Assembly: GCA_022419385.1 (NCBI GenBank)
Contig: JAJUBI010000006.1
Coordinates: 3,782,001 to 3,846,000, forward strand
Direction of reading: 5' to 3'
DNA: 64,000 nt
Source: Paraconiothyrium sp. Pb-2020
Taxonomy: Eukaryota; Ascomycota; Dothideomycetes; Pleosporales; Didymosphaeriaceae
Positions 1-11,825 of the stretch are shown one piece after another. Each line of letters begins with the position of its first letter. The stretch's first letter is position 1. Under the pieces are notes generated by a model. That model was not told the DNA's origin. It did no database searches and saw only the letters and a program-made list of their open reading frames with translations. The translations under genes and the position numbers were made by a program.

Positions 1-374
1 TCCGCACGCAGTTTCTCATCCATAAGCGTGGTCTGCGCCTTCTTCAGGCGGTCAAAGGCTTCCGGTGCTTTAGGGTTTGTAGTCTTGTCAGGATGTATGA
101 GGAGCGATTTCGTGCGGTAGGTTTTCTTGATGTCGGATTCGGGGACACCGGGCTGTAGATCCAGTACGGCGTATGCATTGAGTTTGAAGACGACAAGAAT
201 ACGGTCGATTTCGCCATCCTGTGTATGTGAGTACAATTGTCAACGATCTGAGACCTGTCGGCGCGCGCAAATGCACCAGACTTGCGATGTATCGAGGTGA
301 AAGCAACGTACCTTGTCGAGCTCCTTGCCGGCAGCCATAAGCTCGGCCTCGATGTCTGCATCCTCTTTACCCAT
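1..374 (-). CDS. DNAJC8/Spf31-like J-domain protein (3' part cut by window edge)
   Basis: This is a J-domain co-chaperone of the DNAJC8/Spf31 type, a family found associated with spliceosomes. The first exon (312-374) encodes a short acidic N-terminus. An intron at 219-311 (GTACGT..CACAG) joins it in frame to a second exon running off the left edge. The second exon carries the J-domain: a helix I region containing LNAYAVLDL, helix II with KKTYRTKSLLI, then the HPDK motif that stimulates Hsp70 ATPase, and the start of helix III. I chose the ATG at 374 because an upstream in-frame ATG at 557 would sit exactly on the start codon of the divergent helicase gene. DNAJC8 orthologues are about 200-260 residues, so a lysine-rich C-terminal half should lie outside the window. 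The J-domain identity is clear. The spliceosomal role is inferred from the family. Confidence 0.82.
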
Positions 375-555
375 GGTGACGTTGTCTGTGGGTGTAGCGA
401 CCGTAATGCGGTTGTCTTGGTCTATTTTGGTGAGAGCGAGCGGACCTCCGAGCAGTTCCCCGCCGTCTGGCCGCGCACGGGCCTCATAGATCTTCGTCTC
501 CAAAAATTTTGGTCGCGGCTTCGCATATTCACCAGTATTCACTATTCGCCCCAAC
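375..555. promoter_or_regulatory. Short divergent promoter between the J-protein and dbp4
   Basis: Only about 181 bp separate the chosen start of the J-protein gene from the start codon of the helicase gene, so both must share one compact bidirectional promoter. An open frame of the J-protein continues upstream through this spacer to an ATG at 557, so part of it could be coding if that start is used. No TATA box is evident. Confidence 0.5.
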
Positions 556-3096
556 ATGGTAAGTTGCCTCTGAAGTATTGCTACAGACTGTACGCTGATT
601 TTAACAGGTCGCGCCTGGAATTACAGGCCGTACCAGGCCAACGAAGGTAAAGAAACAGGCGGGTGCGCAGAAGAGAAAGCGCGATGATGTAGATGTCGAG
701 CAGTTGGATGAGGCAGTCGCCGAACTTGTAAGTGCCTGATTACACTTTGCATATGGTTTGCGCAGACCAACTGATTTCGGTAGGACCTCAAAGATGGCTC
801 GTATAAGGACTTTACCGACCTCCCACTCTCAGGCGCAACCAAAGCCGGTCTCAAGTCAGCGCATTTCTCCATGATGACCGATATTCAAGCGAAAGCGATA
901 CCGATTGCCCTGAAAGGTCTTGACATACTGGGAGCAGCAAAGACCGGTAGTGGAAAGACTTTGGCCTTCCTTATCCCCGTTCTCGAAAACTTGTATCGGT
1001 TGCAACATATTGGACCAGACGCTGGCCTGGGCGCGTTGATTATCTCCCCGACGCGCGAACTCGCTATACAGATCTTCGATATATTGCGTAAAATAGGGAA
1101 GCACGGCCATATGTTCGCAGCTGGTCTTGTCATAGGCGGAAAGAGCTTGGAGGCCGAGCGAGAGGCTCTCACGAGGATGAACATTCTGGTCGCCACGCCT
1201 GGCCGAATATTGCAACACTTATCGCAAACCGTTGCATTTAACGTGGACGACCTCAAGATGCTCGTCCTGGACGAAGCTGATCGCATCCTCGATATGGGTT
1301 TCCAGAGGGACGTTGACGCTATACTAGAGTATCTTCCGAAGGAGCGCCAGACTCTGTTGTTCTCAGCCACCCAGTCCAAGAAAGTCTCCGACCTAGCACG
1401 CTTAAGTCTACACGAACCAGAGTACGTCTCCGTACACGGGGAGGACAAATCAGCCACTCCGAAGACCCTGCAGCAGAATTACTTCGTTTGTCCCATCGAG
1501 GAGAAGCTAGACATGCTGTGGAGTTTCATTCAAGCCAGCAAGAAGAAGAAGATTTTATGTTTCTTCTCATCAGCGAAAATGGTCCGCTTTGTATACGAAT
1601 CCTTTCGCCACATGCAGCCAGGTATCCCACTGCTACACATTCACGGTCGCCAGAAGCAAGGGGCTCGGCTGGATGTTACCACAAAGTTCGCGAACGCCAA
1701 ATTTTCCTGTTTATTTGCTACGGATGTTGCAGCGCGTGGTCTTGACTTTCCCGCTGTCGATTTCGTGATACAGGTGGATTGTCCCGAAGATGTGGATACT
1801 TACATTCACCGCGTCGGTCGAACAGCGCGTTACAACCGAGAGGGTCGCGGTGTCTTGTTCCTAGCCCCAAGCGAGGAGGAAGGTATGCTGAGACGACTGG
1901 AGGCCAAGAAGGTGCCTGTCGAGATCATTAATGCCCGGCAAAAGAAGAAGCAGTCTATCAAGAGCCAGTTGGTTCACATGTGTTTCAAAGACCCCGAATT
2001 GAAATACCTCGCACAAAAGGCCTTCATCACATACACCAAGTCTTTGTACGTGCAGAAGGATAAGGAGGTTTTCAACATTAAAAACTACGATCTTGAAGCC
2101 TTCGCCGCTAGTCTAGGTCTTCCAGGTGCACCGAAGATCAGGTTCCTGAAAGATGACGACGAGAAGAAGAGGAAACATCAGTCTCGACAAGAGCTCGAGG
2201 TCTCTGCTTCGGACGAAGATGAAGAGGAGCCATCAGGGAAGAAAGCTGTGCGGACAAAATATGACCGCATGTTTGAGAGGCAGAATCAAGACGTTCTTGC
2301 AGACCACTACAAGAAGCTTGTTCAGGATGGAGAGGCGGAAGATGCATCAGATGAGAATGATTTCACTGGCGATACACTGAAAGCGGGCAACGACGAGGAC
2401 GATTTCCTTGCTGTCAAGAGAAGAATACCTGCGGAAGAAGACGGGGTGACTGCGGAAGGCGGAGAGCACGACGACCCCACCGCACCAAAAGGGAAGGTTA
2501 TCAATTTGGCCGGTGCATCTCAACCCCTTATCATTGACAGCAATCGCCGCGAGAAGCTGCTCAAATCCAAGAAGAAGCTACTCAAGTTCATGGACATGGG
2601 CAAGAAGCTTGTTTATGACGACGAAGGTAATGCCCACGAAATCTACGAGCTTGAAGACGAGGATGCCTTCCGAGCGAAGGGCCTGCCAGAAGAGCAACGA
2701 CAAAAATTCCTCGACGCAGAAAGAGACGCTGTGGCCCAGGCTGATGTGCTGGATAAGGCAGCAGCGAAGGCGAAGAGGAAGGAGAAGGCACGCAAACGGA
2801 AGGAGCGAGAAAGGGGTGAGATGGATGGGGCAAGTGATGGTGATGAAGGAGGTGTGGAGATTGCAGATGCGGACGAGGATGCTCTTGCCAACTTCAGGGC
2901 CGATGCCGCTTACAGTGACGATGATGAAGACGACAACGAACCACCTCAGAAGCAAAGCAAGAAGTGGTTCCAATCAGACTCTGAAGAGGAAGCTGCGCCT
3001 AGCAAGAAGCGGAAGAAGGGAAAGGGCGCTCGGCACGTGGAAGAGCCGCAAACGCTGGAGGACATGGAGGCTTTGGCTGCAGACTTGCTATCCTGA
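556..3096 (+). CDS. dbp4: ATP-dependent RNA helicase Dbp4 (DEAD box)
   Basis: Predicted nucleolar DEAD-box helicase of the Dbp4/Hca4 (human DDX10) family, needed for early 18S rRNA maturation and U14 snoRNA release. Three exons: 556-558, 608-727 and 784-3096 (introns 559-607 and 728-783) give 811 residues, the usual length for fungal Dbp4. Visible motifs are Walker A AAKTGSGKT (about residues 92-100), PTREL, DEAD (204-207), SAT (235-237) and a C-terminal helicase domain with ARGLDFP and HRVGRTAR. The C-terminal third is acidic and lysine-rich, with the basic/acidic stretches and coiled coil typical of this family. The first exon contains only the start codon: ATG is directly followed by GTAAGT, and the next exon opens with VAPGITGRTRP. 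The next in-frame ATGs (871) lie beyond the Q-motif region, so the early start is needed. Confidence 0.93.
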
Positions 3097-4631
3097 TGCT
3101 GGTCAGGTTAGTCTAGAACATGCATATACTAGCAAATTCTCACGGTGGTTATATTGCGTCCCAAACTTGACAACCTGGCTAAGCCTTGTCATATACGCTA
3201 TTTTGATTGCTCTCAGATATATGGTGCAATTGCCGAAGAAGTTCATCGGATGCGTTCCACTACCATGCTTGAAAGGCATGCATTTTGCTCATGTTATGGC
3301 CGGGACCCACCAGCGGAAATAAACATTAGTTAAGTCTAGCATACCTTGTGGGTGCCTCTGGAACTATGGGGACTTATGTCCTTCTTACCTCTACACCTCT
3401 CCAAGCACTGTGGTAACCTGGAGATTCATCATACAAGTCTGATTTACAACAACGCGGAGCAATTCCTACTGGTACGGAACAACCCGTCCCATCGTCGTAC
3501 ACTTGCCCATCTTTTGCAGACAGCCCCGATGCTCTACCTCTAGCCGCTGACTCAGAGCTGAGTGGATCTTCTCTATTGACGGATCCAGCCCCGTTCCCAA
3601 GCGCCCGGTAGTTCAAGTCCCAAAAAATCAAGCTTCACTAGCACATTGATCGTCTCTCGCACCGTCGCTGTCTCATCCGCACCGTCAGTCTGGAGCCTCA
3701 CTCTTCGGGACGCTACGCTTGCCTAACGCGATTGGAAGGATGGCCACTTCGGGACACAGCCGGCGCAGTTGCCACACATGTGGCACAGGTCAGACGGCGT
3801 CTCCAACACTTAAGTTTACGCTTCCCCTTCCGTGCGCCGCCACCGCTGCACGCGCGGCTCGTAACAATGCGTAGCGTCAGGCGCACCCATTCGGTCCTTT
3901 TGAGCATGTGTCCAACTTTGATGGTAGCGAGAATTGATCTGCAGGTCTAAAGAGGATTGAGTTCTACATGGTCGGTAGAGGGTGTTTGCGCATTACGAGG
4001 GGATTGGACCGATAGCGAATGCGAACCGCATGGCACTTGTGCATGCGCCGGTGGATGGAAAACTTGGAAAGGGCTTCTCCAGATTTTCGATGCGAAGCGC
4101 TAAATCTTCGATTCGAAATGCCAAGCTCCGACTGGTACTGCGCCCAGGTCCGATATGTTGAGGGGGTGATCTCCGACTTGGTGTACACAGTGCGGAGATG
4201 AATGTCTTTGATGACTTGGCTAAGTAAAAGGGCTGTTCATTCAGGATTAATCCTTGAGATCTGATAGTCCATCAGTTCGAGGGGTGTCGGGTCTACCTTC
4301 TCCTGTGACTTGTATCAATACAATGGCTGGTCAAAAATTTACAGCGTGCGCTAGGCTCCTCCGCGGACCCGAAAAACTCAAGAACAGAACATATATTAGC
4401 AAAAGATCGCCGATCACGACCTTAGAAGTCGAAGTGTAGCTAGATACCACTTTAAAGACAGGCTGTTGGATGTCGTGAGGTTCCTTTCGGCCTTCTTTCG
4501 GCCCGGAAGGGAGCCGGAAAAATCTCCGCGCTCCACATCGCTTCAACACCACACTACTTCGAGCAAGGACCGAATCATACAGATAAGAACATACAACAGC
4601 AGATATTCGCTGCCAATAACCCACGCAGCTA
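3097..4631. other. Intergenic, 1.5 kb, no supported gene
   Basis: This stretch holds the dbp4 3' flank and the upstream region of the next gene. Open frames are short, overlap one another on both strands and show no recognisable domain. A GTTCAAGTCCC-like string near 3611 resembles a tRNA T-loop but lacks matching stems. Confidence 0.5.
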
Positions 4632-5604
4632 ATGCTCCGCTGGTTGACTGCTTGTGTATGGCTGAATGGACGGGAGGCCACCAGCGTTCGCGCAATGCCC
4701 TCGGGTTACGTGTGCCTCGACATGAAAAGCCCAAGGTCGTTTCTATTCTACGTCGTTGCCAACATCGGCCCTGGAGGAAGCACTCGTCCACTCGCCGTTG
4801 CCTACCGCCAAGGCAATGATATTAGCAGCTCGCCTCTATCACGCATTGAGAATGTCGTCAATGACATCCTGAGCCTGGTCAACGTTCTGTCAGAGCCCGC
4901 GAACCAAACCCCCCTTGAGGCAGAGCGGGCGCTGGCGACGGACTGGTATCTCCAGCGCAAGGATACCAATACAGAACCAAGGCCGGCCGCGCTGGCAGAC
5001 TCGCCGCAGCCTCCATTCCGTGGTTGGAAGGAGGAATGGAAAGCCATTATGCAACCCGAACTACCGCGTAACGACACTGCCGGAGAGTTCCCCTCTACTA
5101 GTGCGTGCCTTGTCTCGGGCTTGTTACGGGGCAGTAAAAGCACTCGTACTGGCGACGTGCAGCTTCAGTCGCTATCAACCCCCTTCTATGGCGACTGTCT
5201 TGAGTATGGCATGGTAGTTGTCGACATTTCGTATCTTGAGCACATCAAGTACGGCATCGTCGCCTTCCCTGTCCGCTACATGGCCCATGTCGATTATCAC
5301 TCCGAATGCGGTGGCTGGGATCCGGTAGAGGATGATCCGCCCAGAAAAGAGCCAGATATCGTACTTGTTGACGAGAGACCTCGCGTACCTTTGTCTATTC
5401 TTGGCTATGTGTATGAATACTTTCCCTGGAGGAAGGACGATCCAAAAGTCCTCAAGCTCCAGGCCTATCCACATGTTGATGACCCCAGTGTTTTGGACTG
5501 TGAGTCTTTGGGGAAATGCCTTGATGGGCTGAGCTGACTCAACAGGCAGATATATGGCCTTCATATCTACAAGACTAGCTTTGAAAGCTACAGAACCATC
5601 CTGA
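4632..5604 (+). CDS. Uncharacterised 308-aa protein
   Basis: I do not recognise this protein. An 868-nt first exon (4632-5499) is followed by a 46-nt intron (5500-5545, GTGAGT, branch-like CTGAC, AACAG) and a short last exon ending at 5604, giving 308 residues. If the intron is ignored the frame stops at 5537 instead. The real start could be the ATG at 4632 or the later one near 4695. There is no signal peptide, transmembrane segment or repeat. The centre contains tryptophan-rich and tyrosine-rich stretches (GWKEEW, YEYFPW) and acidic-proline segments. Such composition suggests a soluble globular protein of a lineage-restricted fungal family. The last exon overlaps the 3' end of the opposite-strand transporter gene by 17 bp. 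Confidence 0.6.
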
Positions 5605-7572
5605 AGGCGGGCTCCCGATCGTCGCCGTAGCCCACCCATCTAGCGTACTTCCCTCTTGCTTTGTCTCTGTTGATCTTCGCGCAGTAAAGCACGTTGGCTA
5701 AGATGCTATCTCCAAATCAGCCCGAAGAACTTCCCGGATGAATGAGAAACTTACGAAAACCAACCGGCCGTCAACAAAGCTAAAACTATTGTGTGGCCCT
5801 TGTGATACTCTGGACCTTCGATGTTAGGATAAATGAAGCTAGCGAGGATACCTCCACAATTGGCAACAGCCAACTGAAGAGCCGCGGCAGTCGCTCTCTT
5901 ATAGTGGCCTGCAGAGTTGTTCGCGAGCCAAGTGAGAACAGGTGGAACACTGCTGTAGATCCCCGTAGCCATCATGAATGTCATTCCGTACTTGACTCGG
6001 GGATAACCGTCGCCGATGTTAGCGATTACAGCATAGCCTATTATAGCAATGGGCATGGTGCACAGCATCATGCAGCCTCGAAGTTTCAGTCGATCAGACA
6101 AGAAGGCAACACCAACTGCGATCATAGGTGAGACATGCTACAGTTTACAGGACCAGGGAACCTTACGGGTGGTACAGGCTGCAATGCTGTAAGGAATTGC
6201 CGACCACAGCTGGGCTTCGTTTGCTGTGTATCCGATGCCAGCGAGGATGGTCGGAAGCTAGACTCGTCAACAGGCAGCCTCACATTCGAAGTGGAAATTT
6301 GCATTGAACTTACGAAGAGACCAAAGCTGTATAATCCCGTCAGAAGAGAAAAGTAGGCGCTCGCCGAGAGCCATGTCTGAGGGCTGAATACAGCTCTGCG
6401 GACTTCGGACCATGCGAACCGCTCCTCTCTGCGTAGGTGAGCCGATCATCAACTATGACCCAGTAACTTGAGCGTTGGAGGTGGTACTCACATTTCTTTG
6501 TTACCAGTGCCGTGCTCCACTCCTCTTAATCGCTGGAGGGCGATACTACGCTCTTCCTCCCGCAAGAATCCTGCCGTGGCGATGTTGTTGGGGAGAATGA
6601 GGAAGACAGCGATTCCTACCAGCATAGTCTAGATTGATATGCTTGTCAATGATAGATATAGAGAAACACAGTGTCTACTCACGAAGAGGCCCTCAATGAC
6701 AAAGATCCAGCGCCAAGCAGACAGACCGCCCCTTTCCCCGATCTGGGCCATTGCACGAGCTAGAAGACCTGATAGCAGTTAGAGCCGCAAGCTCTGGAAT
6801 TGTTCGACTGCTTACCTCCAAAAGCACTAGAGAGGGAGGTGGCGGTATACAAAACCCCTATCCTCAGAGCAAGTTCGGACCGGGTGTAGATGGTGGAAAG
6901 ATGGAGGACCTTGCACCAGGATAGCAAAGTCAGTGATACACCACAGATGATGCAGGAAACGAGCCTACCATGCCGGGAAACAGGCCGCCCTCAGCCAGGC
7001 CAAGAATCGCACGGAGACTGACAAATTGGGCGAAGTTGTGAATGAATCCGATACACATGCATATCAAGCCCCACAAGAAGGCCATAACACCGATCCATAT
7101 CCTTGGAGTCATTTTCTTCAAAACCAGATTACTTGGTATTTCCCTTAACGTAGTAAAGGTAAGTATCTATTACGAGGCTTGCAGGCAGGAACGTAACGTA
7201 CCCTGCGATATAGAGAGGGTAGAAAGCCGTCAAGCCCTGGTTGAATTGGGCATTCGTCATGCCAAGGTCAGCTTCTATGTGATACAACTTTGCGTTGCCG
7301 ACGTTGGTACGATCCAAGAACGAGCACAGGACAAGGAGAATGAAGAGTGGTAATATTCTGCTGACGTGATTAGCAACGCAGAAGCATAGCACACATTACG
7401 CGATGCTGTACCTGGTGTCCAGTTTCCAGAGGAGCTTCTGCGTTGAGATGTTAATCTCGCGGTCTTCGTGCGAAACATTACTCGCGATGGCCTCTTCGTT
7501 TTGATTCTTTGAGATGTAGTCCGCTTGCATCGGCCTACCATCATTCTCTTCATGTAGTGCTGTGGGCGACAT
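5588..7572 (-). CDS. MFS transporter, anion:cation symporter (Dal5/Tna1-like) family
   Basis: Predicted plasma-membrane permease of the ACS family, which imports organic anions such as allantoate, nicotinate or other carboxylates. Ten exons could be joined: introns 7358-7411, 7132-7201, 6910-6968, 6769-6815, 6629-6682, 6429-6491, 6258-6313, 6116-6166 and 5706-5754. All phases agree and give 493 residues with about 12 hydrophobic segments, the usual size. Family marks are LDRTNVGNAKL after TM1, NLVLKK after TM2, RAILGLAEGGLFPG in TM4, WRWIFVIEG in TM6 and LSDRLKLRG between TM8 and TM9. The second junction is the least certain: donor GTACGT at 7201 removes a stretch that would otherwise lengthen TM2 but has no usable donor. 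The substrate cannot be read from sequence. It is not adjacent to an obvious metabolic partner. Confidence 0.85.
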
Positions 7573-8888
7573 AGCTACTGTGTCTCGTGAGATTAACGTT
7601 CAATCGTGACTTCGATCAGCCAACATCGGGCAGCGAGCCGTTTATGCAACGTTAGTGGGACCCAGGAATTGGGATCGAAAACGCAGGCAGAAGCTGGAGC
7701 TGACACAAGCCAAGCTGGTTCCTTTTCTATGACCTAATGGGCTGTCTCCGGGTCGACCCGGCAGAAATGGAAGCAGATATCTGCCGCGTATTTTATGGGG
7801 GTCTCCGTCTCAGAGTGCCATGCACGTTTAATGACCACAGTACTCGGGACCACCAGCTCACCGATTACGACGACTTAACGATAAGAATGTACAACTCAGC
7901 GAAAACTGAAGTATTTTCAGGCATGCTTGAATCCCTCTCAACAGAATAACGGTCTCTATATACTATGTTAAGTGTAGAGATTGTTCTGTGGACTGGTAGT
8001 AAGGAATACAGAGTACCGTTTCTTAAACGGTTGCTACCTATGGTGTAGTATGTGTTGGGCCCGACTACCTGTCATCATTGTGACCCTCAAAACGTGCCTG
8101 ATGCTCCCTTAGGCTAGCTCTGCACCGCATCCGAGTTGACCTCGTAATGTGATTGCTGCGCCATGTGTAATTACTACCTGTTTGTACATGTATCTAATAA
8201 GGATTTCCCTCCGCTTGGAGCCCTGTTGGCTGCACCCACTATGCCACCCTCGGCTATTTGGGTAAAGGATATCTAGAGTGAGCGTATGTACTGAACCCAG
8301 TTCAGATGCGTTGTTGCTCTGGAAGTTCATCGCCCTTTCACTTTCAGGTCTATCTTCATGCCCTCGACGCGCTTCCACGGACTTCCCAGCAAGGACAGAT
8401 CCAGTGCATCGCAGACAAGGGTAGCATCCAGTCGACATGGCATTATAAGAGGGTGGTCGTGCTCATTACATAGGAATGATGGACCCGCGTTGCTTTCGAG
8501 GATCGCAAAGCGGGGTATCACAGATCGTGTTCGTGTAGCCCGTACGGTGCTCCACTCCTTCTAAATTAAATCCATGTACTATGCATATAACGATTATGTC
8601 ACTACATCAGTCGGTCTGATTGATTTTGAATATGTCGAAGCCTCACGAATACGGTTGTTTGGTAATGCATTTCAAAAAGAGCGGCTTGGCTGTTTGGCCT
8701 ACGCCATGTACCGAGCGTTCGGAATTCGCCTAAGATACAATACAGCCAGGATAGTGGAGGTCAGGCATCAACGCTGTCGTGTAAGCGTCTCCACCCTTGT
8801 ACGACCACAATCACGAGAGCGAGTCCAGCCTCGTCCGGACAGCCCGCTTTTCCATCCTGACGTCTACTCCCGAATAGATTCCGCGCAG
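7573..8888. other. Intergenic, 1.3 kb, promoter side of the transporter
   Basis: Upstream region of the transporter and of the degraded gene that follows. Open frames here (for example 7737-7949 and 8574-8918 on +) show no domain. A plausible donor GTAAGC at about 8781 could end a lost or unrecognised first exon of the gene starting at 8889. Confidence 0.4.
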
Positions 8889-10569
8889 ACAAAACAATCT
8901 CCTCATTTCGCTCACTGATCAACGAACTTTACGCACTCGAAACGGCGCTCCTTCATGTTAAGTGTCTCGACCCTGATATCTGTCATCATGGCGAAAGGGT
9001 CGCACTACAGCAAGTCGCGTTGCAATGCCAGCAGACAATTGATTCGTTCTATGGAAAGATACAGAAGGATCAGCCTCATCTACAACAAGGCGGAACGGCC
9101 TCAAGAATAAAAGATACGTGGATCAGAATTAAGTGGACTGTATGCAAGAAGGATGATTTGGAAAATTTTAGAGCGGAGATCAGAGGCCATACGAGCACTA
9201 TTACAATTTTGTTATTGACCCTGCACATAGGAGCAACGACGGGGCAAACACTTAAGCAGGACTCCCATCGGGAAAGCCTTGCCAGTACAATGCAGGATCT
9301 CTCGTCTCGGGCATTTAGTATGCTCGCGATAATCACCGATAAGGTCGCCCAGAGCGTTGAACAGGGCAAAGCGTTACTTGAAATAAGCGCTCAAATAGTC
9401 CACACAAATCTGCGTATCTTCCAAATCATACATGACATTCAACTGTTCATCATTCGAATGCCAGGGCAAATTCAGCGCCAACAACCGGTATATCTCATCG
9501 ACCCATATAACAAAGAGAGCCCGTTCCATTTGGAATTCGTGAGATCACCGGAAGCCTTGCTAGCCATACTAAGGATCAACCTTAAGGAGTCAGGCTGCGG
9601 TCCAGCAATGATCGATCGTGGAGAATTTGCGATTGAGGAATTAGGAACGCAGCGTCCAATCGATCTCAAGGCCCCATGGCAGGTCTGCTTCTTTCCAGGG
9701 CAAAGAGTCGCCATGAGCATGGTATTCAAGCAGCAACAGACAGACGTCGAGTCTTCATGTCCGACATGTGGTACAAATCATCCGGATTCAACAGGGAGAG
9801 ATATTACCTGGTGAGCTGAACCCAGGTTTGTTTAATGCACTTCATTGTTACTCACTTACATAGCAATGTCTTTGGCGCCATCTTCCATCGAATCAAAGAA
9901 GTAATCGAAGAGATACCAGAAACGAGTGAACCAAGTGATGATTGCAGTGACGAAGTCTCTAAAGACGTGGCTGGACGGTCAGTCAATGGACCAGCGAGGC
10001 CACCGCAGGACAAACGCGCAGAGGATAGTCTGTCAGCGGACGTACGAAAATTCCGCCGAATACAACTTATCAACACATCGATTGCTCTCAGCCTTGCCCA
10101 TATGCCCTCGCCTTGATACCCAAACACCGATGATCGAGTTGTTCGAGAGGTGGGCTTCATGCGGGACCCCGTGACCGCAGTGTCTCGTCCTCTGAATACG
10201 GAAGAGAGTTGGGCTGCTTACTACTTTGAGACGCACGCACGGCAATGTCGCTACTGCCACGAACCTTATGAGGTATACCGTAACAACGAGCAGCTTTGCG
10301 AGTCTGGACACGGACTTGCTCAGGACTTTGGGGCATTTCTCTACACCCGAGCCGGCGAGATATTCAGCACTTGCGAGGAAGGTGATAAACTCGTGCAGGT
10401 CGAGTTGCCAATGGGCTATGTTCAGGTCCGCAATCTGCTCAAGGCCATCGAACACAGCCTCCGAAGCGAACATGCTGTTCAGCAATTTATTAGCTTCGAT
10501 CGTACACAATGTATTTCTCCAGAAACGCCACTAATGTCACAAAAAGAGAATGGAGAAGGATGGGAATGA
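8889..10569 (+). pseudogene. Degraded ubiquitin-like-domain (ULD_2-type) fungal protein
   Basis: This resembles a lineage-expanded Pezizomycotina family. An N-terminal helical region (ISSFRSLINELYALETAL and onward) leads to a ubiquitin-like fold signalled by QPVYLIDPYNKESPFHLEF, RGEFAIEE and PWQVCFFPGQRV, then a zinc-finger-like CPTCG, and finally a separate conserved block NTEESWAAYYFETHARQC..CHEPYEV. Splicing 9811-9863 joins the first two parts in frame. The first coding exon is missing: the frame opens only after an acceptor-like AG at 8887-8888 and has no early ATG. The second half of the zinc finger has lost its CxxC. A single in-frame TGA at 10114-10116 interrupts the linker before the last block, unless an atypical intron 10042-10149 (GTACGA..GAGAG) removes it. 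I favour a decaying gene. An expressed allele with an unusual intron remains possible. Function of the family is unknown. Confidence 0.6.
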
Positions 10570-11225
10570 TTGATACAGACAAGAAATGGATATTAACTGT
10601 CTTTCTGTACTTCGTAGTTAATTATATCACACCCCATCTCTCACTCAGACTGATGTTCTCATGTTGATCTATAGTTCATCATGCAATTGAATCGTTCAAC
10701 CACTGTGGTCTCGACGCCAATTAAATCATTAGATATCCACTTAGCGCAATGCACTCTACACGACCTTCCTTTCCTTGCCCAGAACACGCTTATACGATAA
10801 CGTTCGTCATTGCAACGTCCCTCGCCACATGGCTTGACTGTGTGGAGCAGGGTCTACAATGGGTATTTCCACTGGTAGCAACTGGAAAGCTCATTGTTAT
10901 TATTTGAATTCTGCTTTTACGAGACCACGGCTGCCTAGCTCTCCTTTGATACGGCTTGCCTCCCATAGCACCCAAAAACGGTTCCGGTAAGTAGATAACA
11001 GTGATGACTTTGTAATAACCTTCGAGCAAAGAGCATCACCTTTGCCTGAGAATACAAACATGATGAAAGGTATCATTAACATGCTTCTGTCATGCAGTAG
11101 CAGCTTGAAATGCTGCCATCCAATTGACTCAGAACCCTTCTTCGCTACTGTGTCGGCCTATGCCAGTCAATGATGCGATCACCTGTATAGCAAACACTCT
11201 TACGCCCGATACCTCCTATCTTGAT
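10570..11225. other. Intergenic, 0.65 kb, convergent 3' flanks
   Basis: AT-richer spacer between the ends of the + strand degraded gene and the - strand NUDIX gene. Only short open frames without domains are present. Confidence 0.5.
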
Positions 11226-11825
11226 CTATCTTCCCGCCCGTTCAATCAACGCCTTACTCGGATCAAAACCCCTCTGCCTCACAAACTCCACCATGGGTGC
11301 AAACAACATCTTCCTCCCCGCATCCCCAGCCTGCATGTCCTGCTCCGCGTACTCGCACAACTGCGCCCAGCTAACAAACTGCCATCCTTCGCACTTCTCA
11401 GGCTCCGTAAGCTGCCAAGAATTACCTTCAATCCGAATCTGGACATGGGATGGGAGATGATACCTCCGGCTCAACATCATCCCCGATAACACACCCCACA
11501 GCGACGGTTACATAATGCAGACCCTCTTTTGCGAACACGGTGTTCACGGTGGTCAGGTAGTGCAAGTCGCTCTCGGAAACGGTGATGGCGGTTTCCTCGT
11601 ATAGCTCGCGAGCCGCGCAGGCGGAGAAGGACTCCCCGAACTCGAGATGGCCGCCAGGAAGCGCGAACGTTCCTGTTAGTTTGTTACGAATGTTGATATA
11701 CAGGAGGCTGCTATGTGAGACGGGAGGTACGCACCAGAGCCCAGACTCCCTTTTCGCTTTCCAAGGATAAAGGTGCCGTTGCGCTTGAAGACGAAGACGC
11801 CGACGCCGACACGAGGGGCGGACAT
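11226..11825 (-). CDS. NUDIX hydrolase (NUDT15/MutT-like)
   Basis: Predicted nucleotide diphosphatase of the MTH2/NUDT15-like NUDIX group, likely hydrolysing (oxidised) nucleoside triphosphates in cytosol or nucleus. Three exons (introns 11673-11734 and 11412-11463) give 161 residues, normal for the family. The protein opens with a beta strand VGVGVFVFKRNGTFILGKRKGS. The NUDIX box GX5EX7REUXEEXGU is complete as GHLEFGESFSACAARELYEET, so the metal-binding glutamates are present. The C-terminal part EPEKCEGWQFVSW is the typical substrate-side strand of fungal homologues. An alternative reading without the second intron ends prematurely, which supports the intron. Confidence 0.86.

Noticed and set aside
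3600..3640. tRNA-like T-loop string near the dbp4 3' flank
   Set aside because: No acceptor, D or anticodon stems can be paired around it.
9835..10116. Separate small gene after the ubiquitin-like domain
   Set aside because: It is joined in frame to the preceding exon by intron 9811-9863 and completes the zinc-finger region.
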